This document shows, piece by piece, positions 29,675 through 39,707 of a stretch of DNA of 64,000 bases. The notes under the pieces were generated by a model. That model did no database searches, was not told where the DNA came from, and worked only from the letters and a program-made list of their open reading frames with translations. The stretch is from Gammaproteobacteria bacterium (lineage in GTDB: Bacteria > Pseudomonadota > Gammaproteobacteria > Pseudomonadales > Azotimanducaceae). Location: contig NYVG01000029.1 of the NCBI GenBank assembly GCA_002684495.1, positions 26,496-90,495 on the forward strand. Direction: 5' to 3'. Position 1 is the first letter of the stretch; each line of letters starts with the position of its first letter. The position numbers and the translations under genes were made by a program.

Positions 29675-31085
29675 AGCAGAGCTTTTCCGTGTTCCCGAAA
29701 TGGGCCGTATTCGGCGGATTCACTTTGTCGGCATTGGTGGTGCGGGCATGTGCGGTATTGCGGAGGTGATCCTTAATCAGGGCTATCAAGTTTCCGGATC
29801 CGATATTGCTGAATCTGCAGTAACGTCGCGTCTACAAAATAAAGGTGCGGAGATTTTTAAAGGTCATGATGCGCTTTGGATCAAAGGCGCAGATGTTGTT
29901 GTCGTGTCTTCTGCGATTGATGAAAACAACTCAGAAGTGCAGGCCGCCCGAGCCGCGCTGATTCCGGTGGTGCCGCGAGCGGAAATGCTGGGTGAACTGA
30001 TGCGTTATCGCCATGGCATCGCGGTGGCCGGTACCCACGGCAAGACCACTACCACCAGCTTGATCACAGAAATTTTTCGTTGTGCTGGGCTGGCGCCGAC
30101 CTTTGTGATTGGCGGTATGTTGAACAGCGCAGGCACCAATGCAGAACTGGGTCAGGGTCATTACTTAATCGCCGAAGCAGATGAAAGTGATGCGTCATTC
30201 TTACGGCTACAGCCGATGACTGCGGTGATTACGAATATTGACCAAGATCATATGGCGACGTATGGGCACAGTTTTACCGAACTGAAAAAGTCCTTTGTAG
30301 AATTTGTTGCGCGCCTGCCGTTTTATGGCGCGGTCGCTATTTGTACAGACGACTCAGAGGCCCGGGCTTTGATTCCAATGTTGACCCGGCGGGTTATCAC
30401 TTACGGTACTGACGAGGCTGCAGATTATCGAGCTACCAATATCAACGTGGCAGGAAAGTCATGGAGTTTCGATGTAGACCGTGGAGTCGATAAACCAGCG
30501 TTGCAGGTGCGCTTAGGGATTCCCGGGCAACATAACGTAATGAATGCCTTGGCCGCGATCGCTATTGCCAGCGATGAGGGCATTGCAGATTCCGCGATTG
30601 TGCAGGGTTTGAGTGAATTTGCCGGCGTCGATCGGCGCTTTGAAATTACTGCGCCAGTTCATGTTGACGACGCGGTCGTGAGTCTTGTCGATGATTACGG
30701 TCACCATCCGACGGAAGTCGAAGCAGTGATTGCAACAGCTCGCCAAGTTTGGCCTGAGCGCCGGTTGGTGATGGTTTATCAGCCCCATCGATATTCGCGC
30801 ACGAAAGATCTGTTTGATGATTTCGTTCGCGTATTGTCGGCGGTCGATGTGCTGTTGTTGTTGGATGTTTATGCCGCTGGTGAAAAGCCCATTGATGGCG
30901 CAGACAGCCGTTCGCTGATCGCATCGATTAGACAGCGCGGCCAAATCAGTCCGGTGCACGCCAAAGACACGATCGAGGCGATGCAATTGCTGCCGAATCT
31001 CTGTGAAACCGATGACGTAGTCTTAGTGCAGGGCGCTGGTAATGTCAGTGCACTGTCGAAAACGTTGAGGGGGGTGAGTGTTTAA
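29667..31085 (+). CDS. murC: UDP-N-acetylmuramate:L-alanine ligase MurC
   Basis: A 472-residue Mur ligase with the N-terminal dinucleotide-like loop [12 protein letters not shown], the ATP site GTHGKTTT and the [10 protein letters not shown] motif. It starts the stem peptide by adding L-alanine to UDP-MurNAc. It directly follows ftsW and overlaps ftsQ by eight bases; the usual ddlB gene between murC and ftsQ is absent. A C-terminal Ddl fusion, known in some bacteria, is ruled out by length. Confidence 0.96.
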   Translation: MAEAELFRVPEMGRIRRIHFVGIGGAGMCGIAEVILNQGYQVSGSDIAESAVTSRLQNKGAEIFKGHDALWIKGADVVVVSSAIDENNSEVQAARAALIPVVPRAEMLGELMRYRHGIAVAGTHGKTTTTSLITEIFRCAGLAPTFVIGGMLNSAGTNAELGQGHYLIAEADESDASFLRLQPMTAVITNIDQDHMATYGHSFTELKKSFVEFVARLPFYGAVAICTDDSEARALIPMLTRRVITYGTDEAADYRATNINVAGKSWSFDVDRGVDKPALQVRLGIPGQHNVMNALAAIAIASDEGIADSAIVQGLSEFAGVDRRFEITAPVHVDDAVVSLVDDYGHHPTEVEAVIATARQVWPERRLVMVYQPHRYSRTKDLFDDFVRVLSAVDVLLLLDVYAAGEKPIDGADSRSLIASIRQRGQISPVHAKDTIEAMQLLPNLCETDDVVLVQGAGNVSALSKTLRGVSV

Positions 31086-31848
31086 GCGTCTGGCAAAAGC
31101 GCTAGTAACCCTGAGCGTGGTGGTCGCGGGCATCGCGGTATGGATAAAGTTTGATCGTCCCATTGATACGATCGTGATCGAAGGCGATTTGACGCCTGCC
31201 GAGCAGGTGGCTATGCAGGAGCAAATTGGTGGTCTCGATTTGCCGGGGATCTTGAGCTTAGATCTGCCAGGATTTGAGGCGCAATTGCAACAGATGGATT
31301 GGGCACGGCGGGTTGATGTGCGTCGGCGCTGGCCGAACAAGTTGGTGATCTATGTCTACAAAGAAAGCCCGGTAGCTCAATGGTATGACCATACATTCTT
31401 GTCAGCCGACGGCGATATCCTGCAACTGCCGGATCAATATGATCAGCTGCCGAAACTGTCCGCGCAGTTAAGTTCGCCGCGGGAAAGCATGGAGATATTT
31501 CGGCTGTTGCAACAATACGCGGCGCGCCAGGGCCTGGCGATATTAGAATTGACAGAAACCGCACAAGGCGAATGGCAGGTAGGATTTGAATCGGGCACGG
31601 TTTTACATTTGGGCGCGGTCGAATTAGAGGCTCGCATGAATCGATTCTTGCGCGCGTATGTGAACATTATCCAACAACAGCAACGACCAGTTGCCTACGT
31701 GGATGCTCGCTACCCTAGCGGCGTTGCTGTGCGCTACAGTGAAATTGATGTCGCTAAATTTGATGCGCTGGGGCCGATTCAGGCGCAGAATTGGGGGCAA
31801 AATACTGGCATGAAACAGACCAATAGCAATTTAACCAACGGGCGCTAA
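31078..31848 (+). CDS. ftsQ: cell division protein FtsQ
   Basis: The 256-residue bitopic protein has a short cytoplasmic N-terminus, one membrane helix (about 7-24) and a POTRA domain that starts [15 protein letters not shown], then the FtsQ beta domain with [22 protein letters not shown]. It scaffolds FtsL and FtsB. Translation begins with GTG within the end of murC. ftsA follows after two bases. Confidence 0.93.
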   Translation: MFKRLAKALVTLSVVVAGIAVWIKFDRPIDTIVIEGDLTPAEQVAMQEQIGGLDLPGILSLDLPGFEAQLQQMDWARRVDVRRRWPNKLVIYVYKESPVAQWYDHTFLSADGDILQLPDQYDQLPKLSAQLSSPRESMEIFRLLQQYAARQGLAILELTETAQGEWQVGFESGTVLHLGAVELEARMNRFLRAYVNIIQQQQRPVAYVDARYPSGVAVRYSEIDVAKFDALGPIQAQNWGQNTGMKQTNSNLTNGR

Positions 31849-31850
31849 AC

Positions 31851-33080
31851 ATGGCTTCGGACGCAGAAAGACAAAGGATAGTAGCCTTGGATATTGGCAC
31901 CAACAAGATAGCGACTATTGTCGCCGAGGTTGGTGATGCCGGTGAGCTGGAAATCATAGGTATTGGTACCCACCAGTCCCGTGGGTTGAAGAAGGGTGTT
32001 GTGGTCAATATCGAGTCCACAGTGCAGTCTATTCAACGCGCAGTAGAAGAAGCGGAGCTCATGGCAGGTTGCGCCATTGAATCGGTATACGCGGGTATAG
32101 CGGGCAGCCACATTAAAAGCCTCAACTCCCATGGGATCGTCGCAATTAGAGATCGCGAGGTATACAGCCAAGACGTAGAGCGGGTAATTGATGCCGCCCA
32201 AGCTATGGCTATCCCCGCTGATCAAAAAATACTGCACGTATTGCCACAAGAGTTTCTTATAGATGCTCAAGAAGGCGTCAAAGAGCCGTTAGGGATGTCT
32301 GGTGTGCGCTTGGAGGCCAAGGTGCATATGGTGACTTGTGCGGTAAATGCTGCGCAAAATATTGAGAAATGCGTGGAGCGTTGTGGTCTGTTAGTCAACG
32401 ATGTGGTGCTGGAACAGTTGGCCTCCAGTTATTCGGTGCTCAGTGCCGATGAACGCGATTTGGGGGTTTGCTTAGTTGATATTGGTGGGGGCACCACGGA
32501 TATAGCAGTATTTACTGACGGCGCAATCCGGCATACTGCAGTGATTCCGATAGCCGGAGATCAGGTTACCAATGACATAGCGATGGCGCTTAGAACGCCA
32601 ACGCAAAATGCTGAAGACATCAAGATTCGGTATGCTTGTGCCTTGACGCAGCTGGCCAGGGCAGATGAAGTAATTAAAGTTCCTGGTGTTGGCGACAAGC
32701 CTGATAGAGAATTGTCGCGTCAGACACTCGCTGAGGTGGTAGAGCCTCGCTATGACGAGTTGTTTAAGTTAGTCCAGGCAGAACTGCGACGCAGCGGTTT
32801 TGAACACCTGGTCGCATCGGGCATCGTGCTCACTGGGGGCGGTGCCAAGATGGAAGGTTTGATCGAGCTTGCGGAAGAAATTTTCCACATGCCGGTCAGT
32901 TTGGGGGCGCCACGAAATGTGGCGGGTTTGAAGGACATCGTAAGGAACCCGGTATTCGCTACAGGCGTAGGTCTGTTGCAGTACGGGTTGGACCAAGAGA
33001 AGGAAAAGCCGAGCAAACAAAGCGACCGTAAGAGTGGCACGTTGGCAAAGCTAAAAGGTTGGTTTAGTGAAAACTTCTAG
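31851..33080 (+). CDS. ftsA: cell division protein FtsA
   Basis: The 409-residue actin-like ATPase has the phosphate-binding loops IVALDIGTNKIA and VDIGGGTTDIAVF, the 1C domain insertion, and a C-terminal amphipathic membrane-targeting helix (LAKLKGWFSENF). FtsA anchors FtsZ filaments at the membrane and recruits later division proteins. It is followed by ftsZ after 12 bases, with AGGAG for ftsZ. Confidence 0.97.
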   Translation: MASDAERQRIVALDIGTNKIATIVAEVGDAGELEIIGIGTHQSRGLKKGVVVNIESTVQSIQRAVEEAELMAGCAIESVYAGIAGSHIKSLNSHGIVAIRDREVYSQDVERVIDAAQAMAIPADQKILHVLPQEFLIDAQEGVKEPLGMSGVRLEAKVHMVTCAVNAAQNIEKCVERCGLLVNDVVLEQLASSYSVLSADERDLGVCLVDIGGGTTDIAVFTDGAIRHTAVIPIAGDQVTNDIAMALRTPTQNAEDIKIRYACALTQLARADEVIKVPGVGDKPDRELSRQTLAEVVEPRYDELFKLVQAELRRSGFEHLVASGIVLTGGGAKMEGLIELAEEIFHMPVSLGAPRNVAGLKDIVRNPVFATGVGLLQYGLDQEKEKPSKQSDRKSGTLAKLKGWFSENF

Positions 33081-33092
33081 CAGGAGAATACG

Positions 33093-34244
33093 ATGTTTGA
33101 ACTGGTGGATAGCGCACCCCAAAGTGCGGTAATCAAGGTTATAGGAGTCGGTGGCGGCGGCGGCAACGCGGTCGAGCACATGGTCTCAAAGCAAGTCGAT
33201 GGCGTAGATTTTATCGCCACGAATACCGATGCTCAGGCGCTCAAAGGTCTGGGCGCGCAGACGACAATGCAAATCGGCAGCAGTGTTACAAAAGGCCTCG
33301 GTGCCGGTGCTAATCCTGATGTAGGTCGCGCTGCGGCGTTAGAAGATCGCGATCGCATTGCCGAGTTGCTCAGTGGCTCGGATATGGTTTTTGTCACCGC
33401 AGGTATGGGCGGTGGTACGGGAACCGGTGCGGCTCCGGTAGTTGCCGAGGTAGCAAAGGAATTAGGTATCCTCACCGTTGCGGTGGTGACTAAGCCCTTT
33501 GATTTTGAAAAACGTAAGAATAATGCCGAGCACGGTATTAAAGAACTTGCGTCTCATGTTGACTCCCTCATCACTATTCCGAACGAAAAACTGTTGGAAG
33601 TGCTCGGCGAGCAGACCAGTGTGCTAGACGCATTTGCCGCAGCGAATGACGTATTGCTGGGTGCGGTGCAAGGCATAGCGGATCTGATTATTCGTCCCGG
33701 CATGATTAACGTCGACTTTGCTGATGTGCGCACGGTGATGTCAGAGATGGGTATGGCAATGATGGGCACCGGTTCTGCGTCAGGAGAGAATCGTGCCCGG
33801 GATGCCGCAGAAGCAGCGATACGTTCGCCGTTGCTAGAAGACGTTGATCTTAATGGCGCTCGGGGAATTTTGGTTAACGTAACCGCTGGGCTCGATCTTA
33901 ATATTGGCGAGTTCACGGAAGTTGGGCGCTGCGTAGAGGAATTCGCCTCACCTGATGCGACGGTAGTTGTTGGCACAGTAATCGATCAGACCCTGCAGGA
34001 CGAGATTAAGGTAACTGTCGTTGCGACTGGCCTAGGCAAAGCTTTGAAGCCGAATGTTGTAGTGGACAATACTGCGATCGAGCCGGCTGCAGTTGCGGGT
34101 CAGATGGATTACGCAAGACTAGATACTCCAGCCTACGAGAGACAAAAACCTGTAGAGAAACCGGCCCAGAGCCTCGATGTCGGCCAAACCAAAGATATGG
34201 AATATCTGGATATTCCTGCGTTTTTGCGGCGTCAGGCAGATTAA
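33093..34244 (+). CDS. ftsZ: cell division GTPase FtsZ
   Basis: The 383-residue tubulin homologue has the G-box GGGTGTGAAPV, the N-terminal GVGGGGGNAVEHM loop and the C-terminal conserved tail YLDIPAFLRRQAD that binds FtsA and ZipA. It polymerises into the Z ring. It is the last gene before a structured 170-base gap and lpxC. Confidence 0.98.
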   Translation: MFELVDSAPQSAVIKVIGVGGGGGNAVEHMVSKQVDGVDFIATNTDAQALKGLGAQTTMQIGSSVTKGLGAGANPDVGRAAALEDRDRIAELLSGSDMVFVTAGMGGGTGTGAAPVVAEVAKELGILTVAVVTKPFDFEKRKNNAEHGIKELASHVDSLITIPNEKLLEVLGEQTSVLDAFAAANDVLLGAVQGIADLIIRPGMINVDFADVRTVMSEMGMAMMGTGSASGENRARDAAEAAIRSPLLEDVDLNGARGILVNVTAGLDLNIGEFTEVGRCVEEFASPDATVVVGTVIDQTLQDEIKVTVVATGLGKALKPNVVVDNTAIEPAAVAGQMDYARLDTPAYERQKPVEKPAQSLDVGQTKDMEYLDIPAFLRRQAD

Positions 34245-34248
34245 CCTT

Positions 34249-34263
34249 TAGGTCATTGACCTA
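34249..34263 (+). terminator. short hairpin after ftsZ
   Basis: TAGGTC and GACCTA pair with an ATT loop five bases after the ftsZ stop. The stem is short and no T tract follows directly, so it is at most a weak terminator or mRNA end stabiliser. Confidence 0.35.
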
Positions 34264-34294
34264 GCGGCTGGATCTTTAATTTAAGGTTGCGCGT

Positions 34295-34383
34295 CCCGAG
34301 TCAGCGACCGATCCTCACCTCCTGCTAGAAGTGTCGGCACCCAATAGTATTGGGTGCCACAGGATCGGTTTGCTCGACTCGGG
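34295..34383 (+). promoter_or_regulatory. long imperfect hairpin in the lpxC leader
   Basis: Three nested paired blocks fold this 89-base stretch into one rod. CCCGAGTC pairs with GACTCGGG, ACCGATCCT with AGGATCGGT, and GGCACCCAATA with TATTGGGTGCC. A one-sided 20-base internal loop (containing CACCTCC) separates the last two. It ends 28 bases before the lpxC start. It could be an mRNA control element, a processing site or a terminator, but there is no T tract. The structure is read directly from sequence; function is unknown. Confidence 0.6.
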
Positions 34384-34411
34384 CGAGTAGCCGTTAGAGT
34401 GGAACCCATTA

Positions 34412-35335
34412 ATGCAAAGTAGTGCTCGGCAACATACGCTAAAAAATTGCATTCGCGCCACCGGCATAGGATTACATTCGGGCAAGCAGGTCAACGTGGT
34501 CCTGCGGCCGGGCGCGGTTGACAGCGGCATCGTGTTTCGGCGCACTGACCTTGACTACGATTATCGTGTTAGGGCCCACGCTATGAATGTGGGCAGCACA
34601 GCGATGGCCACGTCGTTATCCGATGGCGCTAATGAAATTTCCACCATTGAGCACCTTATGTCGGCCTTTGCGGGGCTGGGTATCGACAACGCTGAAGTTG
34701 AAGTCGACGCAGGTGAATTACCGATAATGGATGGCAGTGCTGCGCCGTTTGTCTTCCTAATTCAGTCTGCCGGCGTTACCGCTCAGAGCGCGGTAAAAAA
34801 ATTCCTCGTCATTCGTGAAACGATTCGTTTTGGAAGCGATGAGGCCTTTGCTGAACTGCAGCCTCACGAAGGTTTCGCTCTAAAGTACACGTTGGATTAC
34901 GATCATCCAGTTTTTGCTCAGCATGAGCACACGGCAGAGGTAAATTTCTGTTCGACCTCGTTTATTAAGGAAATTAGCCGAGCGCGAACTTTTGGTTTTT
35001 TAGCAGATTACGAGAGACTGAAAGCCCGAAATCTGGCCCAGGGCGGTAGCCTTGATAATGCGGTGGTGGTTGATGATTCACGTATTCTCAATGAAGAAGG
35101 CTTACGTGTTCGCGACGAGTTTGCCAAACACAAACTCTTAGATGCCGTGGGCGATCTCTATCTTATCGGCTTTAGTTTAGTCGGGCGATTTCACGGTTAT
35201 CGCTCGGGCCATACCATCAATAATGCGCTGTTGAAAAAAGTCCTAGCGACACCTCGCGCTTTTGATGTGGTGAGTTATCAGTCTGATTGTGTTGTTCCCC
35301 AATCCTATCAACGCAAGGACGCTCTACCAGCCTAG
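34412..35335 (+). CDS. lpxC: UDP-3-O-acyl-N-acetylglucosamine deacetylase
   Basis: The 307-residue zinc enzyme has the family start TLKNCIRATGIGLHSGK, the zinc histidine in STIEHLMSA, and the later GDLYLIG and GRFHGYRSGHTINNALL motifs with further active-site residues. It catalyses the committed step of lipid A synthesis. The ribosome-binding site is weak. A structured leader lies upstream. It converges with dciA, with four bases between the two stops. Confidence 0.96.
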   Translation: MQSSARQHTLKNCIRATGIGLHSGKQVNVVLRPGAVDSGIVFRRTDLDYDYRVRAHAMNVGSTAMATSLSDGANEISTIEHLMSAFAGLGIDNAEVEVDAGELPIMDGSAAPFVFLIQSAGVTAQSAVKKFLVIRETIRFGSDEAFAELQPHEGFALKYTLDYDHPVFAQHEHTAEVNFCSTSFIKEISRARTFGFLADYERLKARNLAQGGSLDNAVVVDDSRILNEEGLRVRDEFAKHKLLDAVGDLYLIGFSLVGRFHGYRSGHTINNALLKKVLATPRAFDVVSYQSDCVVPQSYQRKDALPA

Positions 35336-35339
35336 GTAT

Positions 35340-35678
35340 TCAATGCGAGTAATCGTCGCCGGCGTGGGTACTGAGTCTCGCGATTCGCAGTTTTAGCTCT
35401 CGCACCTGGGCAAAACTCGCGAGGGGCTGCAAATTCTGTACTAAGTCGTCAGCCATGAATCGCAGGCGCGTGGCGACCGCAGCGGATCTGCACAGCAGCA
35501 ATAGGTGGGGCCCGCGAATGTCTGTGACTTCGACTTCATAGCGCAGCGGCGCATCTAAAATTGACCGAAACTCTGCGGTCCAAGATCGTTGATTGGCCGA
35601 ACGGTGTAGGAGCTTCTGTAACGGTGAGTAGCGACCGTTGTGTTGTTGCAGAAGATCGTCTATTCGATCTGTCGTCAT
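35340..35678 (-). CDS. dciA: DciA family (DUF721) replicative helicase loader
   Basis: The 112-residue protein fits DUF721/DciA. Its central stretch LLLLCRSAAVATRLRFMADDL is typical of the KH-like fold. DciA helps load DnaB in bacteria lacking DnaC or DnaI. The gene is located between lpxC and the M23 peptidase-secA pair and faces opposite, as in Pseudomonas. The sequence is divergent, so the call leans on position and pattern. Confidence 0.75.
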   Translation of the reverse strand: MTTDRIDDLLQQHNGRYSPLQKLLHRSANQRSWTAEFRSILDAPLRYEVEVTDIRGPHLLLLCRSAAVATRLRFMADDLVQNLQPLASFAQVRELKLRIARLSTHAGDDYSH

Positions 35679-35915
35679 GCGAATTCGGGTCCTCGTTATC
35701 CATGAGCGTTGGCCTCGTGTCTGACAGGCGGTGATGAGCGTATCGACCGCTCCACACAGCAGTAGGATAACAGCCTACAGTATGGGTCCAAAATGCTCGA
35801 TCGAAGCGATTGAAAAATTTCTGGGAATAGACCAAGCTGTTCGAAGGTCAGAGGATTCCAACTGCGTTTTTGTAGCTCGTTGATGCTGGCGTGGATCACC
35901 AAGGAAGCAGGCTAC

Positions 35916-36836
35916 ATGCAAATTATCGTTATCGGTAAACGCGGCGACTTCAGAGGCATCACTGTCTCCAAATATCTAGGGTACCTTTTCGCTGCTGTAT
36001 CCATAAGCCTTTTCGCAGCACTTATTGTACTGGGTGTCAGCGTGTCCAAGCATCAGGCCATTGACAGTACGGTAATTGAAAACTGGCAGGGCGCCATTAC
36101 CGAGCATCGATCTGAACTAGATGGATTGCAGCAACAAGCGTCAGCAAAAAATGATGCGCTAGCCAGCCAATTGTCAAAAATGCAGAGCCGTTTGTGGCGC
36201 ATTGAGGCGTTGGCAGCACATATGCGCGACCTCTCGGGTCTAGAAGAGGGTGAATTCAACTTTGATCAAAGCATCGCCCAAGGCGGCCCCTTGGCTGAAG
36301 AGGCCCAAGAGTTCGCATGGGTTGATCTACAAACGCAACTTAACCAGCTGGCTCTGCAATTAGACCGGCGAGAGAAAGAGCTCGGCATACTAGACACTGT
36401 GATGATTGAACTGCAGCGGTCTGAGCAGGTTCGGTTGAGCGGTCGGCCCATCTCCAAAGGTTGGCTATCATCGGCCTACGGTAATCGTATTGACCCGATC
36501 ACAGGGCAACCCGCCTGGCACGCTGGGGTAGACTTTGCCGGAAGCCAAGGTTCTGATGTGCTGGCTGTGGCAAGCGGTGTGGTGGTGTTTGCTGACCGTC
36601 GCGACGGCTACGGTAAGTTGGTCGAAATAAATCACGGCAAGGGCGTCAGTACGCGGTATGGACACCATGAAAAGCTACTGGTTAAAGCTGGGGAAATTGT
36701 TAAAAAAGGCGACGTGATCGGATTAATGGGCAGTAGCGGTCGATCGACCGGGCCCCATGTGCATTTCGAGGTGTTGCGCAATGGTAGAACCATAGACCCG
36801 ACCCGCTTTATCAGCGGTAGCGCGGGTGGCCGCTAG
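35916..36836 (+). CDS. M23 family metallopeptidase (membrane-anchored)
   Basis: The protein has an N-terminal membrane helix (about 20-42), a coiled-coil segment rich in Gln, Leu and Glu (55-190) and a C-terminal LytM/M23 domain. The domain contains WHAGVDFAG (zinc His and Asp), then GYGKLVEINHG and the HxH motif in GPHVHFEV. The zinc ligands appear intact, so it may be an active endopeptidase. The track start at 35880 is replaced by the ATG at 35916 with AAGGA upstream. It sits directly before secA, as in Pseudomonas. Confidence 0.9.
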   Translation: MQIIVIGKRGDFRGITVSKYLGYLFAAVSISLFAALIVLGVSVSKHQAIDSTVIENWQGAITEHRSELDGLQQQASAKNDALASQLSKMQSRLWRIEALAAHMRDLSGLEEGEFNFDQSIAQGGPLAEEAQEFAWVDLQTQLNQLALQLDRREKELGILDTVMIELQRSEQVRLSGRPISKGWLSSAYGNRIDPITGQPAWHAGVDFAGSQGSDVLAVASGVVVFADRRDGYGKLVEINHGKGVSTRYGHHEKLLVKAGEIVKKGDVIGLMGSSGRSTGPHVHFEVLRNGRTIDPTRFISGSAGGR

Positions 36837-36950
36837 CAACCTACGCTTCTTATTGATTGTTGGATAAGCCTGTCCCGCTAGCCGCGCTGCCGCTACAATG
36901 CGCGGCACGATTGTTCCGCCCTAGATTGGGCCCTATTAACATCAAACATC

Positions 36951-39707
36951 ATGGCGAATTTTTTCACTAGGCTTTTTGGCTCGAAAAACGCGCGCGAATT
37001 GCGTCGCATGCAGAAGATCGTCGATCGGATCAACGCGTTAGAAGAAACGCTGGACTCCACGGCGGATCTGCCACAATGGACCCAGACCCTGCGTGAGCGT
37101 GCGAGTGCGGGCGAATCATTAGATACGCTGCTGCCAGAAGCGTTTGCTGCCGTTCGCGAAGCCGCGAAACGTGCCAAAGGCATGCGTCACTATGACGTAC
37201 AGTTAATCGGCGGGATTACGCTGCACGAGGGGCGCATTGCAGAAATGCGCACAGGGGAAGGCAAGACCCTGATGGCCACATTGCCGGCTTATCTCAATGC
37301 GTTATCTGGCAAAGGCGTCCATGTTGTCACTGTGAACGACTACCTTGCTAAGCGCGACGCCAATTGGATGGCGCCGATTTACGAGGCGCTGGGGATGCGC
37401 GTTGGCGTCATTCAATCGAATCAGCCAAACGAAGAAAAACATCAGGCGTACGCGGCGGATATTACCTACGGCACAAATAACGAGTTCGGGTTCGACTACT
37501 TGCGCTCGAATATGGCGTTCACCTTGGAGGATCGTCTCCAGCGGGAATTGAACTTTGCGATAATTGACGAAGTCGACAGCATCCTTATCGACGAGGCGCG
37601 TACGCCTTTGATCATTTCCGGTGCCGCGGAAGAAAGCACCAAGCTGTATCAAATACTTAATCAGGTTGCGCCGACGCTGAAAGAGCAGCCTTTTGACGAT
37701 ACACCACGTGTATTTGGCGAGCCTGAACCCGAACCCACGGGCGATTTCAGCGTTGATGAAAAAAATCGGCAGATTGAAATAACTGAGTTAGGCCATCAAA
37801 AAGTCGAGCAGGCGTTGAAGCAAATGGGGCTTCTGCAAGAAGGCGATAGCTTATATTCATCGACGAACCTGAATCTTTTGCATCATGTCCTTGCTGCGTT
37901 GAAGGCGCACGCCTTATTTAAGCGTGACGTTGACTATATGGTGCGCAACCAAGAAATCGTCATTGTTGACGAACACACGGGGCGCGCGATGCCGGGCAGG
38001 CGTTGGTCTGATGGTATTCATCAGGCTATTGAAGCCAAAGAGGACCTGCCGATCCAAAACGAAAGCCAGACTTTGGCGTCAACGACGTTCCAAAACTATT
38101 TCCGTTTATATGGCAAGTTGTCGGGGATGACCGGTACTGCAGATACCGAGGCCTTCGAATTCAACCAGATCTATGGGTTGGATGTAGTGGTTATTCCGAC
38201 CCACAAGCCAATGATTCGCGACGACCAAAACGACCTGATTTTTCTTACCTTGCAAGAAAAATACGACGCCATCGTTGAGGATATTGAAACTCGCACCAAA
38301 GTCGGTCAGCCAATATTGGTGGGCACCGCATCCATCGAGTCATCAGAGTTGTTGTCTAAGGAACTGACTCGCAGAGGTATAGGGCATAACGTCCTAAACG
38401 CAAAGCAGCATGAGCGTGAGGCGGACATCGTAGCCGACGCGGGGCGACCGGCAGCTGTAACCATAGCCACCAATATGGCCGGTCGAGGCACTGATATCGT
38501 ACTTGGCGGTAATCTCGAGGCTGACCTGCAGCGCGCTGGTTCCGGCGGTGATGCAGAGGACAGTCGTATTCGTGACTCGTGGGAGCAACTCCATGAGCAG
38601 GTGCTGGCTGCGGGTGGGCTTCACATTATCGGTACCGAGCGGCATGAGTCTCGACGCATTGATAACCAGCTGCGCGGGCGCTCAGGCCGCCAAGGGGATC
38701 CGGGTTCAAGCCGGTTTTATCTGTCAGTTGACGACAACCTCATGCGTATCTTTGTGAACGATAATATGCGCGGCATGATGCAAAAGCTGGGTGGTGAGCC
38801 TGGCGAAGCCATAGAGCACAAGCTGATTAACCGGTCCATAGAGAACGCCCAGCGTAAGGTTGAAGGTCACAACTTTGATATCCGCAAAAATCTGCTGGAA
38901 TACGATGATGTATCTAACGATCAGCGTCAGGTCATATATCAACAGCGCCTGCAACTTATGCAGTCCGAGAGTATTGCAGACACAATCGAGGGTCTCCGCG
39001 AAGAAGTAATTGTCGATCTGGCGGGTCAGCACATTCCACCGGAGAGCTTGAGCGAGCAGTGGGATCTGCCGGGCTTGCAGCAGGAACTGCAGGCCGAATT
39101 TGGTAGCCAACAGCCTCTGCAACAATGGCTAGACGAAGACGATCAATTGGAAGAAAGTGGCCTGATTGATCGAATCTTGCAGCAAATAGAATCCGAGTAT
39201 GCTGACAAGCAGGCAGCATTCGAGGCTGCAAATATCGACATGCGGCTGGTCGAGAAGCAGGTCATGTTGCAATTACTCGACCAGCGCTGGAAAGAGCATC
39301 TGGCGTCCATGGATCAACTGCGTCAGGGCATTCATTTGCGTGCGTATGCGCAAAAGCAGCCAAAGCAGGAGTTTAAGCGCGAGTCTTTCGAGCTCTTCCA
39401 GTCGCTGTTGTACAACATCAAATACGATGTGATTCGCACCTTGTCGCGCATGCAGCTAGAAAACCCGGAAGAGCTGGCCGCCGCAGAGCGCAAACGGCGT
39501 GCAGAAGCGGAACAGCAAATGCAATTTCAGCATGCCCAGGCAGCTGAGCTCGGAGCGAGCGAAACCGATACAGCGGAACAACAACCGGTAAGAGCGGCAC
39601 CCTTTGTTCGAGATGACCGCAAAGTCGGTCGTAACGAACCCTGTCCGTGTGGCTCGGGTAAAAAGTATAAGCAATGCTGTGGCCGAGCGGGCGTAAGTGG
39701 CAGTTAA
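36951..39707 (+). CDS. secA: preprotein translocase ATPase SecA
   Basis: The 918-residue motor has Walker A MRTGEGKT (about 102), the DEAD-like [15 protein letters not shown], the [10 protein letters not shown] motif of the second nucleotide domain, and the C-terminal zinc site [13 protein letters not shown] that binds SecB and ribosomes. It drives Sec-dependent export at the inner membrane. No SecM-like leader gene is evident upstream. The stop overlaps the argJ start by 11 bases. Confidence 0.98.
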   Translation: MANFFTRLFGSKNARELRRMQKIVDRINALEETLDSTADLPQWTQTLRERASAGESLDTLLPEAFAAVREAAKRAKGMRHYDVQLIGGITLHEGRIAEMRTGEGKTLMATLPAYLNALSGKGVHVVTVNDYLAKRDANWMAPIYEALGMRVGVIQSNQPNEEKHQAYAADITYGTNNEFGFDYLRSNMAFTLEDRLQRELNFAIIDEVDSILIDEARTPLIISGAAEESTKLYQILNQVAPTLKEQPFDDTPRVFGEPEPEPTGDFSVDEKNRQIEITELGHQKVEQALKQMGLLQEGDSLYSSTNLNLLHHVLAALKAHALFKRDVDYMVRNQEIVIVDEHTGRAMPGRRWSDGIHQAIEAKEDLPIQNESQTLASTTFQNYFRLYGKLSGMTGTADTEAFEFNQIYGLDVVVIPTHKPMIRDDQNDLIFLTLQEKYDAIVEDIETRTKVGQPILVGTASIESSELLSKELTRRGIGHNVLNAKQHEREADIVADAGRPAAVTIATNMAGRGTDIVLGGNLEADLQRAGSGGDAEDSRIRDSWEQLHEQVLAAGGLHIIGTERHESRRIDNQLRGRSGRQGDPGSSRFYLSVDDNLMRIFVNDNMRGMMQKLGGEPGEAIEHKLINRSIENAQRKVEGHNFDIRKNLLEYDDVSNDQRQVIYQQRLQLMQSESIADTIEGLREEVIVDLAGQHIPPESLSEQWDLPGLQQELQAEFGSQQPLQQWLDEDDQLEESGLIDRILQQIESEYADKQAAFEAANIDMRLVEKQVMLQLLDQRWKEHLASMDQLRQGIHLRAYAQKQPKQEFKRESFELFQSLLYNIKYDVIRTLSRMQLENPEELAAAERKRRAEAEQQMQFQHAQAAELGASETDTAEQQPVRAAPFVRDDRKVGRNEPCPCGSGKKYKQCCGRAGVSGS

